Shown piece by piece: positions 30,945 through 39,409 of a stretch of DNA of 39,409 bases (positions are counted from its first letter, which is position 1; every line of letters begins with the position of its first letter). The stretch spans positions 1 through 39,409 of the forward strand of contig KV919254.1 in assembly GCA_002049455.2 (NCBI GenBank), in the 5' to 3' direction. The notes under the pieces are model-generated. The model was not told the DNA's origin and did not search any database. It worked only from the letters and a program-made list of their open reading frames with translations. A program made the translations under genes and the position numbers. This DNA is from Porphyra umbilicalis (taxonomy: Eukaryota > Rhodophyta > Bangiophyceae > Bangiales > Bangiaceae).

Positions 30945-33900
30945 TCAGCAAAGCCCCATGGCCTCGACATGCTTGTCGTGCTTGGTCTTGCCGAGCTCCT
31001 TCGTCATCGGGTCCGCCACCATGTCGTCCGTTGCACAATGCTCCAATGTCACCTTGTCCGTCGTGATGGCCTCGCGCACAAAGTGGTAGCGAATGTCGAT
31101 GTGCTTAGTGCGCTTGTGCTCGACGGGGTTCTTGGAGAAGTCAATGCACCCGCTGTTGTCGACCTTGATGTTGATCGGCCCGCCCGAGATCGCTGTCCGC
31201 AGCCCTTGAGTTGCCACGCTTTGCACGAGCTTGTTGAGCCAAACAGCTTCCTTGCTGGCCTCACATAGAGCCATGTACTCAGCTTCCATCGTCGACAGCG
31301 CCACCGTCTTCTGCAACTTAGAACCCCAGCTGACGGCTGCTCCGCCAAAGATGAAGGTGAAGCCCGTCGTCGAACGTCGCGTCTCGTGGTCACCCGCCCA
31401 GTCGGCATCACTAAAGCCTTGTAGAACACAGGAAGAGTTCTTGTTGAAGACCAGCCCCATGTCCATCGAACCCTTGACGTACCGTAGAACGCGCTTGATC
31501 GCCGCCCAATGCTCCTTGCCGTAGCACAAAACAAACCGACTCAGCTTCCCGATAGCGAAGGCGAGGTCAGGACGTGTCCCGACCATCAGGTACATCAGAC
31601 TGCCAACAGCTTCGCGGTAGGGCAGCGTGTCGTCGCTCTCGTCGGCCTTGACCAGCTGCAGGCCCACCTCCAGCGGCGTTCCGATCGGGTTGCACTCCGC
31701 CATCCCGAACTTCTCCAGCACTTGCGCCGCGTACTTGCCCTGCGACAGCTTGAGGGTGCCCAACGCCTTGTCACGCCTAATCTCTAGCCCGAGGATGACC
31801 TTCGCCTCGCCCAGGTCCTTCATCTCAAAACGCTTGTGCAGAGCGTCCTTTATCTTGTAGATCGCCGCCAGGCTTGATGCCACCAACAGTAGATCGTCGA
31901 CGTACACCAGGACGGTGATGATTTCTCCGTCATCCATAAGGAGGTAGGGGCATGCATCCGGGTCAATGTTATTGAACCCTTGTGACTTGAGGAAGTCGTC
32001 GAGCTTGGCGTACCACATCTTGGGAGCTTGTTTCAGCCCATACAGCGCTTGGAGGAGACGACACACCTTGTTAGGATACGTCGGATCGACATAGCCGTCT
32101 GGCATCTCCATGTAGACCTCCTCGTCAAGGTCGCCGTTGAGGAATGCCGTCTTGACGTCCATCTGATGTAGCTCCCATCCGTTCGCCGCCGTCATCGCCA
32201 GGATGCATCGAATGGTGGTAAACTTGGCCACCGGCGCGAACGTCTCGTTGAAGTCGAGCCCCTTGATCTACCGGTTCCCCATGAAGCACAGGCGCGCCTT
32301 GTGCCGCGTTTTGTTGTTCCCGTTCTTGTCAACGTCGTTCTTGACCTTGTACACCCACTTGCCTTTCAGCACGCGTCGACTGGCCGGGCGATCCGTCAAG
32401 CGCCAAGTCTTGTTCTTGCGGATGGCCTCCATCTCCTCGTCCATGGCAATCTGCCACTTAGCCGATTCCTGCCCTTGAACGGCTTGCACGTACGTCGTGG
32501 GCGCCTCGTGAGCAACCAGGCTCACCGGGCGCCAGTACTCGACAGGTGGTCGCCGCGCTCTGCCGCTCCGACGCAGAGTGTCTTGAGAGCCGCCACAACC
32601 TTGATTGTCGTCCGCGGACTTGTCAGATCTATCGTCTTGCTTGTCATCCTTGTCGTTATTATCAGCATTTACGTCTTCGCCGTCGCTTGTAGAACGCAAG
32701 CCCGTCTCGACTTCGACGTTTTCGTCTCCGGGGAGCTCCTCTGCAACTTCTGCCACCTCGCTTACGTTCGTCTCGGCGAACACGACGCTTTGTGCCTTGA
32801 CGACCTTGCCGTCGTCGAGGATGATCTTGTACGCCTTGCTGCCGTCGGGATAGCCTAAGAAGACACCCTTCGCCGCCTTGTCGCCAAACTTGCCATCGAT
32901 GTGACTCTTGTGCAGCACCACCCAGCATGTCGACCCAAACACCCGCATGTGGCTGACGTTGGGCTTCTTCCCGGTCCACAGCTCAAAAGGCGTCTTGCCG
33001 ACGGGAAGCGACGGGCTGGTGACGCGGTTCTTGATGTACACCGCCGTCTTGATGGCATCCGCCCAAAGATCCTTATCGACGTCCTTGTGTCGCATCATGG
33101 TGCGAGCCATCTCCACGAGAACTCGGTTAAGCCGCTCAGCAACCCCGTTCTGCTGCGGCGTGTCGGGCACCGTGGTCTGGTGCGTCGTGCCGTTCTCATC
33201 GTGAAGAGCCTTGAATGCGTTCGACACATACTCGCCGCCATTGTCGGAGCGTAGGATCTTGATCTTGGTTCCCGTGTGCAGCTGGGCCTTCGTCAGCCAC
33301 TTCTTGTACTCAGAGAGCAGATCGCTCTTCTTCTGCATGAAGACCACGTCTGTCCAGCGGGAGAATTCGTCAGTGAAGGTGCCAAAGTAGAGCGCACCGC
33401 CACGCGACGGCTCCGAAATTGGCCCGCCCAGGTCCGAGTGCACGAGCTGCAGGCGTTTGGTCACTCGACCTCCTCCTGCACTAGGCATAGGCGTCATAGC
33501 CGCCTTCCCATACACGCACGGCTCGCAGACGTCCTTGACCGCCATGGAAGAGCACTTGAGTCCATCGATGTCCTTGTTCTTGATCATCCGCTTAACGCCA
33601 GCCACGTTGACGTGCCCAAGGCGCTCATGCCAGAGCTGGAGTGAGGCCACCGCAGCAATATACGACAGTGGGGCCATGTCCAGGTGGTAGAGCCCACTCT
33701 TCCGCGTGCCGCACGCAGCGACCTTGTCGCTAATCTTGATGATCGTCTTACCGCCCTTGAATGACACTTCCGCCCCACGCTCCTCCATCATGCCGACCGA
33801 CATGAGGTTGAAGCCCATTGTAGGAACATGGAGCACCTTCTCCAACTTGATCTTGCGCGTCTTGCCGTTAACGATGACATTGAGCACGACGGTTCCGACG

Positions 33901-34871
33901 CCCGCCGTGGCTACGGACCCCTTGTCACCCATCGTGACGCTCCGTCCCGTGGTCGTATGGTAGTCGTCAAAGCACCCGCGCATCCAGCACATGTGTGCAG
34001 ACGCCGCAGAATCGACAAGCCACGACTTGGAGATGTCATCGGTGTCAGCCGCATTGCCCACCAGACAGATGGCGTCGTCGCTGTCGCTACCATCGTCAGC
34101 CGCAATCGCGGCCACCTTGTCCTGTCTCTGCTTCTTGGCCTTGAGCTCTGGGCAATCGTGAGAGATATGCCCAAACTTATGGCAGTAGTAGCACTCGATC
34201 TTGGAGAGGTCACCACGGCGGCCTTGACCTCGATAGTTGGCGCCGACGAGTGCCATGTCGCCAATGGGCTTGGTCGACGGTGACTTGTCCGCCTGCCGCC
34301 GCTCCTCCTGCAGCAAGCGGCTCTTGACAAAGTCAAGGCTCAGCTCGTCCTCGCCCTTGGCGTCGAGAGCCACCAGCAGGTTCTCGTACTTGGACGTCAG
34401 CCCGTTGAGGACACTCATAGCAACGTCCATCTCCGTCACCTCGCCGCCCATGGCCTTGAGGTTCTCGCCGAGGTTGCGCACGCGGTTGATGTAGCCCAGC
34501 ATGCCCTCACCGACGGTCATTTCGACGGTGTAGAACTCGCGTCGCGCCTTCATCTTGTTCATCAAACTCTTGCGCTGGAAGACACCTTGCAGCGTCGACC
34601 ACATTTCTGCCGTCGTCTTGCAGCCCGACACGTGCTCGAGCTGCTCAGATCCAAGGGTGAGCCCAATGATGGCGCTCGCCTTCGTGTCTCGACGCTTCCA
34701 CACCGCCAACTCACGGGCATCCGCGTCCGTCGGCTTGCCGTCTTCGTCAAGCATATCGTCCAGATCGCGCAGCGCGAGGACCATCTTAATGCGCTGACGC
34801 CATTCGTGGAAGTTCGTCTCCGTCAACTTGTCGATCTTGATGCCGCCCATTCCGGCAGCGCCTCCGTCCAT
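30945..34871 (-). pseudogene. Copia gag-pol polyprotein with one in-frame amber stop
   Basis: From ATG 34871 the frame runs about 1,308 codons to TGA at 30945. It is interrupted only by TAG at 32268-32270 (codon 868). Gag occupies roughly residues 1-270, with zinc knuckle C227-x2-C230-x4-H235-x4-C240. The aspartic protease site is D287-S-A. The integrase zinc site is H415, H420, C449, C452, and its catalytic triad is D480, D543 and E579 (D,D-35-E). Reverse transcriptase has the YVDD box at about residues 990-993. RNase H follows (SDADWAGD, STMEAEYMALCEA). The stop falls just before the conserved D-F-N-E-T-F-A-P-V segment, where other copia proteins usually have Gln, so CAG to TAG is the likely change. 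It separates integrase from reverse transcriptase, so the element should be non-autonomous unless the stop is read through. Confidence 0.93.
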
Positions 34872-35018
34872 GATGTCGTCTTGTCGTAGCGCCCAACCTT
34901 GGCGAGCCGTTCGCCTTGACCGTCACGTCCTTGAACCACCTTGACCTCGTCTTCTTCGCACTTGCCGCGACCGTCGCGACACCAGCTGGCACACCTTGCT
35001 CTTGTCACAGCCCCGGCT

Positions 35019-35032
35019 CTGGGCCCATAACC
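35019..35032 (-). other. Primer-binding site for an initiator Met-tRNA half molecule
   Basis: On the plus strand these bases read CTGGGCCCATAACC, identical to the anticodon arm of eukaryotic initiator Met-tRNA (anticodon CAU inside). The element's RNA carries the complement, so reverse transcription would start from within the tRNA, not from its 3' end. This mode is established for Drosophila copia and known for GalEa and CoRE elements. It directly adjoins the 5' LTR. Confidence 0.85.
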
Positions 35033-35450
35033 TGTTGAAACGCAGTGGGGATAGGGGTTGGGGGACCACGGTGAAGTGGTTGAGTGGCTTGAGCTTGTGT
35101 GTGTGTGTGTGAACGTGCTTTGTTGGTTGTCCTAAGGATCGCCCGCCTCTCCCAACCGAGAGCACCTCTAAAATAGTCCCCACCGGCCCAAGTGCTCCCC
35201 CCTCTCGCGCCCACACCGACGCCCACGCCCTCGCACCAAATCGAATCACTCACCAAATCACAAGCCACTAGAGCAAAGCGAAGATCAAATCCAAAACATG
35301 CCAAAAGTAACGCCCCAAGATGACCCAACACATATGTGTGCAACTTGACCACGTCTTGCAAATGTACCATGTGGGGTACCATAAGGGTCACCGACCATCG
35401 TCCAACCGCGAACCGCCAGTGGAGTCGGCGACGAGCATCACAGTCCAACA
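35033..35450 (-). repeat. 5' LTR of the copia element (418 bp)
   Basis: Nearly identical to 30493-30909 (three differences). On the transcribed strand an A/T-rich CTATTTTAG (complement of about 35170-35178) is the best TATA candidate. Followed on the right by the CGGGC duplication. Confidence 0.95.
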
Positions 35451-35455
35451 CGGGC
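35451..35455. repeat. Target-site duplication of the copia element, right copy
   Basis: CGGGC, identical to 30488-30492. Beyond it the pre-insertion sequence continues with an imperfect duplication: GTGTGCCGTGGCGCG occurs at 35470-35484 and again at 35504-35518. Confidence 0.9.
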
Positions 35456-35592
35456 GTGCGCAAGCACGAGTGTGCCGTGGCGCGCGGGCATGCGCGTGCA
35501 CGGGTGTGCCGTGGCGCGGGACAGCGAGCGTCGTTGTCGTAAAATGTCACATACTCTCTCTGTACAAACATCATCCGCACTTCCAGTCCAGT

Positions 35593-35768
35593 TATTGCTG
35601 TCTTCCCAAATTTGGCCGATGTGATCGAAGTCAAGACAGGGTCTCGGTCAACTGCCCATTGGTCGAACGACTTTATCCGGCTGAATGGATGGCTGAGAAA
35701 CTGTTTCGCACAGTTGATCACCCCTCTTGACATCGACGGCATCGGCCAAAATTGGGAAGACAGCAATA
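35593..35768. mobile_element. 176-bp TA-flanked MITE, copy 2
   Basis: Same length, orientation and termini as the copy at 26900, differing at three bases. Flanking sequences of the two copies are unrelated, so they are independent insertions of one family rather than a segmental duplication. Confidence 0.85.
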
Positions 35769-37108
35769 GTATGTGTCGATTGTACATGCAGACTCCGCGA
35801 CGTGTCATGGCGCTCCGTCGCCGCGCCTTCGGCCCCTGCCCCGCCCCGGCCCGTGTGGTTCAACAGAACAGCCATGAGGCCAACGACAGCAGGCCCGTTG
35901 GCAGCATCCGAGTGTGGTCCGTTTAGTTCGTCGTGGTGGCGTCGGTCTTGTTCGCAGCATCCCTTTGTGGGCGACGGCTGCAATGGACGAAGTCAACTGC
36001 AGCGGAATGAACGTTCGCGTGTATTGCCTCGAACGACCGGTGCCGAGAAAATGCGACCGATCTGGAAGTGGCCTGCCGGCGAACGATATTTATAGCTTAA
36101 CTAACGTCTAAGCAAGATCCTTGATGTTTCATTGGCCCATGTTAAGTGGCGTCGCAGGATTCCGCTCGCGACTGCGCCCGTTGGTGCCAGCATGCTCGAC
36201 AGCACCTTGCATGTGGCCCCTGTCCGGAACTGGGTTTCGGACCGCCTCCCGGACCGGTCCGAGAGACTGTCCATGACATGTCCGCAAGCGGCGGACGCAG
36301 TCCAAAGATTCCGTTCGGCCTCTCGGACTGGTGGTATATGCTCCGACGATGGTATTCTGATCGGGCTCTGTTACCCAAACAGATGTCCAAACAGAAGGGC
36401 AGTTGTTTGGCTGTTGTCCAACGGCTATTCTGTTCTGCGTTTCGTCGGGCTCCCGCTGGTAGAGACGATCGAGTCGGATCCGCCTCGTTAGCGCACTTCC
36501 TGTGCAGTGAGTACGCTGACTACGGAGGGGCGTTCTTCATCACGTCGAGACGCTTCTGGTGCTATAAAAAAACACGTCCTCGTTGCCCCGGAAAGTTAAT
36601 CGTCATGGGTTTGAAGAAAAACCTGCCCCGCACACGCAGATTCCACACGCAGATGTGGGTCCACATGGCCGAAAATGGCATTTGTGTCCCACCCCCAGTT
36701 AATCGCCACTGTGCAGGGGGCGTGGCCGCCGCCGGAGGGGTGGAAAGACGCGGGCGGGGAGGCCCCCCCGCCCCCTCAGTGCCCCACCACGTCGGCACCC
36801 CCCCCGGGGGGGTGCCGACGCGGTGACCCCCCCGGGGGGGTGCCGACGCGGTCGGGCACTGAGGGGGCGACGCGGGGGGGTACCCCCCCCCCCCAGTGTG
36901 GGTGGGGGCAGCGGCAGGTGGTCCTCCCCTCTTTCAGAGAAATCTTTCGCCTTGGCTCTCACGGCTGGGCCGTGCGGGGGGGGCGGGGGGCGGGGGGTTC
37001 GTCATCCGCAATTGCGGTCGTGCGCGTGCGGCTGCGGTGGCGCCCGTGTGAGGCGCGTGGGTGCGGGGTGGCGGGCGGTGTGGCCCCTGGGAAGCCGCGA
37101 AGGCATGA
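35769..37108. other. Intergenic region upstream of the F-box gene
   Basis: Bases 35800-36650 are of moderate GC with no recognisable coding content. From about 36700 GC rises sharply, with the G/C palindrome at 36760-36862 and further G runs. No gene is supported. Confidence 0.4.
36760..36862. repeat. Nested G/C palindrome
   Basis: GTCGGCAC followed by eight C and seven G and then GTGCCGAC forms a near-perfect palindrome at 36791-36819. A second copy of its right half follows at 36825-36852. Outside these, CCCCCTCAGTGCCC on the left is answered by GGGCACTGAGGGGG on the right (about 36845-36860). The whole could fold into a very stable structure or be a tiny foldback element. Confidence 0.55.
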
Positions 37109-37115
37109 TATAAAG
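37109..37115 (+). promoter_or_regulatory. TATA-like box of the F-box gene
   Basis: TATAAAG lies about 160 bp upstream of the ATG at 37273 in otherwise G/C-rich sequence. An AGCCAATCC motif sits about 17 bp further downstream, an unusual order. A C/T-rich leader precedes the ATG. Confidence 0.4.
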
Positions 37116-37272
37116 TGGTCGCCCCCCAATAGCCAATCCGCCTGTCGCCGTCGTCGTCATCCCCTTCCACCGCGTTTTTCTGACTGCCTCTCTCTCCCCC
37201 CACCATCACGCACGCGGAACAGGAAAGTAGCGGTGCGGCCACCCTTCTTACGCTTTTCTCACGGCGACGCGC

Positions 37273-38730
37273 ATGGCGCAGGCGGGGGCACCCCCGGCTT
37301 CGCTGGGGATCATGTCAGCAGGGGAGACGACGGCAGGCGCTGAGACGGCCGCCCCTTTCGCTCGGCTGTCCCTCTTGGACCTCCCAGACGACATGCTGGA
37401 GGTCATTGCAAGTGCTGTCGACGAGCCTGGCGCGCACGTGGCGCTGCTGGGCACTTGCAAGCGTCTGCGCGACGCGGCGTACGCGGCGCCGTGCTCCCTG
37501 CTTGTGCGCACGCCGAGCCAGGCGGGCTGGCGCGCCCGCCGGCGTCTCCATTTTGCGGCACTCGCGCGTCGGGGCACAGGACGGCGGGCCCCCGTGCGGG
37601 CAGAGGTGGGGTTCCCCACCGAGACTGCGGCCGCTGCGGCCCACCTGCTGGCGTCGGTGATGCGCTTTCTATCCACCCACAAGCAAGTGCAGTCGCTGAC
37701 GCTCCGTCGCTGTTACCCCATGGACACCGGCGCCTGGGCAGACGAAGGAGCAGGCGACCATGGAGCCAGCGGGAAGGACTGGGCCGCCGATGGCTACAAA
37801 GCGGACGCGGTGATGAACAGCGTCAGGGATGGCGGCGTTGGTAGCGTCGTGGACGGCGAGGGCGCTGGCTGTAGCAACGCGGCCGCAAACGGCCATGAAA
37901 GTGACTGCGTGGGAGCGGAACAGGGCGATACCAGCGATGAGACCGACGAGGACTCGGACTTTGAAGACCCTCTTCCCTATGATATCTCCGTTGACATCGA
38001 CTTCTTCATCAAGCTGGTACCCCTGTTCGAGCGACTGCCGCTCACCTCGCTATGCGTTCCAGACATGGTCTTCAATATGTGGCGGAAGGCGCCCATCCTG
38101 CTGGCGTTGAGTGCAGTGCCGCTGCGGCGCTTGCACGTGACCAACCTTTTCCGTGCGGCCACCTGGGTATCCGTCCTATATGCACTTAACGACCACGCGG
38201 CTACGCTCGAGGAGCTGAAGCTAGGCGACGAAGACCCTATGATCGATCGCGAGCCCGACGATGCCCTGAGCTGTTGGCCGTCCCCGAGAAATGTCTTCCC
38301 CCATTTGACGGCGCTGACGCTCGTCAACCTCAATGTGGACCAGGCTGCAGCGGCAAACATCGCGGCGAACTGTGCCGCCCTCACCCACCTGGATGTGCGG
38401 GGCAACTGGAAGACGGGCGCGGGCGCGGCGCTGCGCTTCCCCGCCACCCTGCCGGCGCTCACGCATGTGTCGTGGTTTGCCTGGGGATACATGCAAAACG
38501 AGCTCGCTACCACTACCTCGCAGGCAGCAGAGTTCGGAGCTTTCGTCGGCGGACGCACCCAGCTCGCGGCCCTGTCACTGGGTGGTGCCTTTTCGTCAAA
38601 CCTGCAGATGCAGCTCGTGTGCGACATCATCCACGCCTGCCCGCAACTGGCCGCCTCCCTCCATATTCCCGGCTGGGTCATCAGAGCAAACCCTACAACG
38701 TCGATCCCATTCTCCAATTGGGGAATCTAG
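37273..38730 (+). CDS. F-box protein with leucine-rich-repeat-like C-terminal half
   Basis: A single-exon, 485-residue frame starts at ATG 37273 after a C/T-rich leader. Residues ~33-75 (LLDLPDDMLEVIASAVDEP...LLGTCKRLRDAAY) match the F-box pattern L-P-D-D/E-x-L-x-x-I...L-x-x-C-K-R-L-R. F-box proteins recruit substrates to SCF ubiquitin ligases through Skp1 (established for the family). Residues ~150-240 are an acidic, low-complexity insert. From ~250 on, irregular LRR-like units appear (LTALTLVNLNVDQAAAANIA, LTHLDVRGN, LAALSLGG), the usual substrate-binding module. The last residues are FSNWGI; a frame just beyond continues a little in another phase, so a slightly longer end is possible. The substrate is unknown. 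Large F-box families are common in eukaryotes and also in some giant viruses; the surrounding copia element favours a cellular genome. Confidence 0.75.
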   Translation: MAQAGAPPASLGIMSAGETTAGAETAAPFARLSLLDLPDDMLEVIASAVDEPGAHVALLGTCKRLRDAAYAAPCSLLVRTPSQAGWRARRRLHFAALARRGTGRRAPVRAEVGFPTETAAAAAHLLASVMRFLSTHKQVQSLTLRRCYPMDTGAWADEGAGDHGASGKDWAADGYKADAVMNSVRDGGVGSVVDGEGAGCSNAAANGHESDCVGAEQGDTSDETDEDSDFEDPLPYDISVDIDFFIKLVPLFERLPLTSLCVPDMVFNMWRKAPILLALSAVPLRRLHVTNLFRAATWVSVLYALNDHAATLEELKLGDEDPMIDREPDDALSCWPSPRNVFPHLTALTLVNLNVDQAAAANIAANCAALTHLDVRGNWKTGAGAALRFPATLPALTHVSWFAWGYMQNELATTTSQAAEFGAFVGGRTQLAALSLGGAFSSNLQMQLVCDIIHACPQLAASLHIPGWVIRANPTTSIPFSNWGI

Positions 38731-39409
38731 AGGTGCAACGTGTGGCACGCTGAATGGAAAGCCCATTCTGGGGGCCCTGTTTGGGGCCAGGCGCGATGTA
38801 GTTGGGTTGAAACGAGCCACGAGACCGTCCGAATGGGGTCATTATTGCTGGGTTGAGCCCAGCCCCATTCTGCTACATCAAATATGAGTGAAACCGAAGA
38901 AGCGCTAAAGGATCTCCATCGGTGCTTAATGAATCGGAGCCACCGAAAATATGGCCTGAAAGCGTGTGAAGCAGTCGCGGTGAGATCGCCACGTCCCTAT
39001 CAAGCGCCAGATATGCCGCTACAATCGTCGAAACCGATGACAACGTCGAAGAAAAGGAAATTTACAGGGACTATCGGGCCGACACCTGGCACGGCCACGA
39101 CATAAACATGGCCCCCAAAAGATGCGACGGGCCCTGGGCACTGTGCGGTCTCCTCGTGTACAGTCTCTTCGGTGGCAATCGGATCTGTTCGGGGCACCCA
39201 AGAAGCGGTAGGCGGCTGGGCGGGCAAACAGGCCAACGGGCGTCGTCACTTGTGCGATCCGCATCGTGCGGCAGGATCGTCGCGAGATGCCAACAGGTCA
39301 GATACATCGCCAGCGACACTCTCGGGTGTTATTTTCAAACCGCCCAGCCTGGGGGGAGGCGTTGTGATTGGCCGAAGCAGTAAATCGAACTAATCTGTCG
39401 CCCTGGATG
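38731..39409. other. Intergenic tail with a hairpin and a small possible gene
   Basis: At about 38832-38872 GAATGGGG...GCTGGG pairs with CCCAGCCCCATTC, a stem with an internal bulge. A 73-codon frame with an ATG at 38884 (MSETEEALKDLHRCL..., ending near a KKRK basic patch) is the only candidate gene. It has no recognisable domain and is not listed as a CDS. Nothing else is identified to the window end. Confidence 0.35.

Larger units (their letters stand above)
30493..35450 (-). mobile_element. Ty1/copia LTR retrotransposon, nearly intact
   Basis: The 4958-bp element is transcribed right to left. Its parts in order are: 5' LTR (35033-35450), primer-binding site (35019-35032), a single gag-pol frame (34871-30945), polypurine tract (30910-30918) and 3' LTR (30493-30909). 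The LTRs begin TGTTG and end CAACA. A perfect 5-bp duplication (CGGGC) flanks the element. Domain order protease, integrase, reverse transcriptase, RNase H places it in Ty1/copia rather than Ty3/gypsy. The LTRs differ by two substitutions and one C-run indel, so insertion is recent. Confidence 0.95.

Noticed and set aside
24171..32270. Idea that C-to-T mutation (RIP or deamination) made the internal stops
   Set aside because: Every stop codon is one C-to-T step from CAA, CAG or CGA, so this is not evidence. Only the copia TAG has a conserved Gln to support it.
1..39409. tRNA, rRNA or riboswitch genes
   Set aside because: I scanned for B-box-like GGTTCRANNCC and conserved rRNA stretches and saw none. 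The only tRNA-like sequence is the primer-binding site.

Overview
The window looks like nuclear DNA of a GC-rich, intron-poor eukaryote. It has single-exon or two-exon genes with GT/AG introns, TATA and CCAAT promoter motifs, an LTR retrotransposon and several DNA-transposon remnants, and no bacterial-style operons. My best guess is a red alga of the Bangiales (Porphyra/Pyropia type). The reasons are the very high GC content, the scarcity of introns, and a Ty1/copia element primed from the anticodon arm of initiator Met-tRNA, as described for copia, GalEa and red-algal CoRE elements. The assignment is an inference, not a proof.

Left part (1-5.6 kb): the 3' portion of a C2H2 zinc-finger gene runs off the left edge (minus strand). 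It is followed by a two-exon gene of unknown function with a 91-nt intron (2695-5464, plus strand). Then come a 356-bp foldback element and a small TA-flanked MITE (6145-6665).

GC-extreme part (6.7-19.1 kb): this stretch is packed with G/C homopolymers. It holds two secreted cysteine-rich proteins (6752-7729 minus, 18195-19082 plus) that share one cysteine-spacing module. It also holds an AMP-dependent acyl-CoA ligase (13043-14823 minus) and two plus-strand genes of unknown function. The reading frames of the last three break at homopolymer runs, which points to indel errors in the assembly or to real decay.

Transposon graveyard (19.7-27.1 kb, lower GC): a hAT-type non-autonomous element (19723-21060) has a perfect 8-bp target duplication and carries 30 identical copies of a 15-bp repeat. 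A second, 382-bp hAT-type element (21205-21586) also has a perfect 8-bp duplication. A 1262-bp PIF/Harbinger-like element (22238-23499) has split an open reading frame, and its exact removal restores that frame. A long decayed minus-strand coding region of unknown identity lies at 24.17-26.1 kb.

Right part (27.1-39.4 kb): a CACTA/Plavaka-like transposase gene (27933-30454) has a young Ty1/copia element inserted 38 bp past its stop codon. The copia element (30493-35450) has LTRs differing at three places, a 5-bp target duplication, and a gag-pol frame broken by one amber codon. Two 98%-identical copies of the 176-bp MITE flank this block in the same orientation. An F-box protein gene (37273-38730) follows. 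I found no tRNA, rRNA or CRISPR locus.
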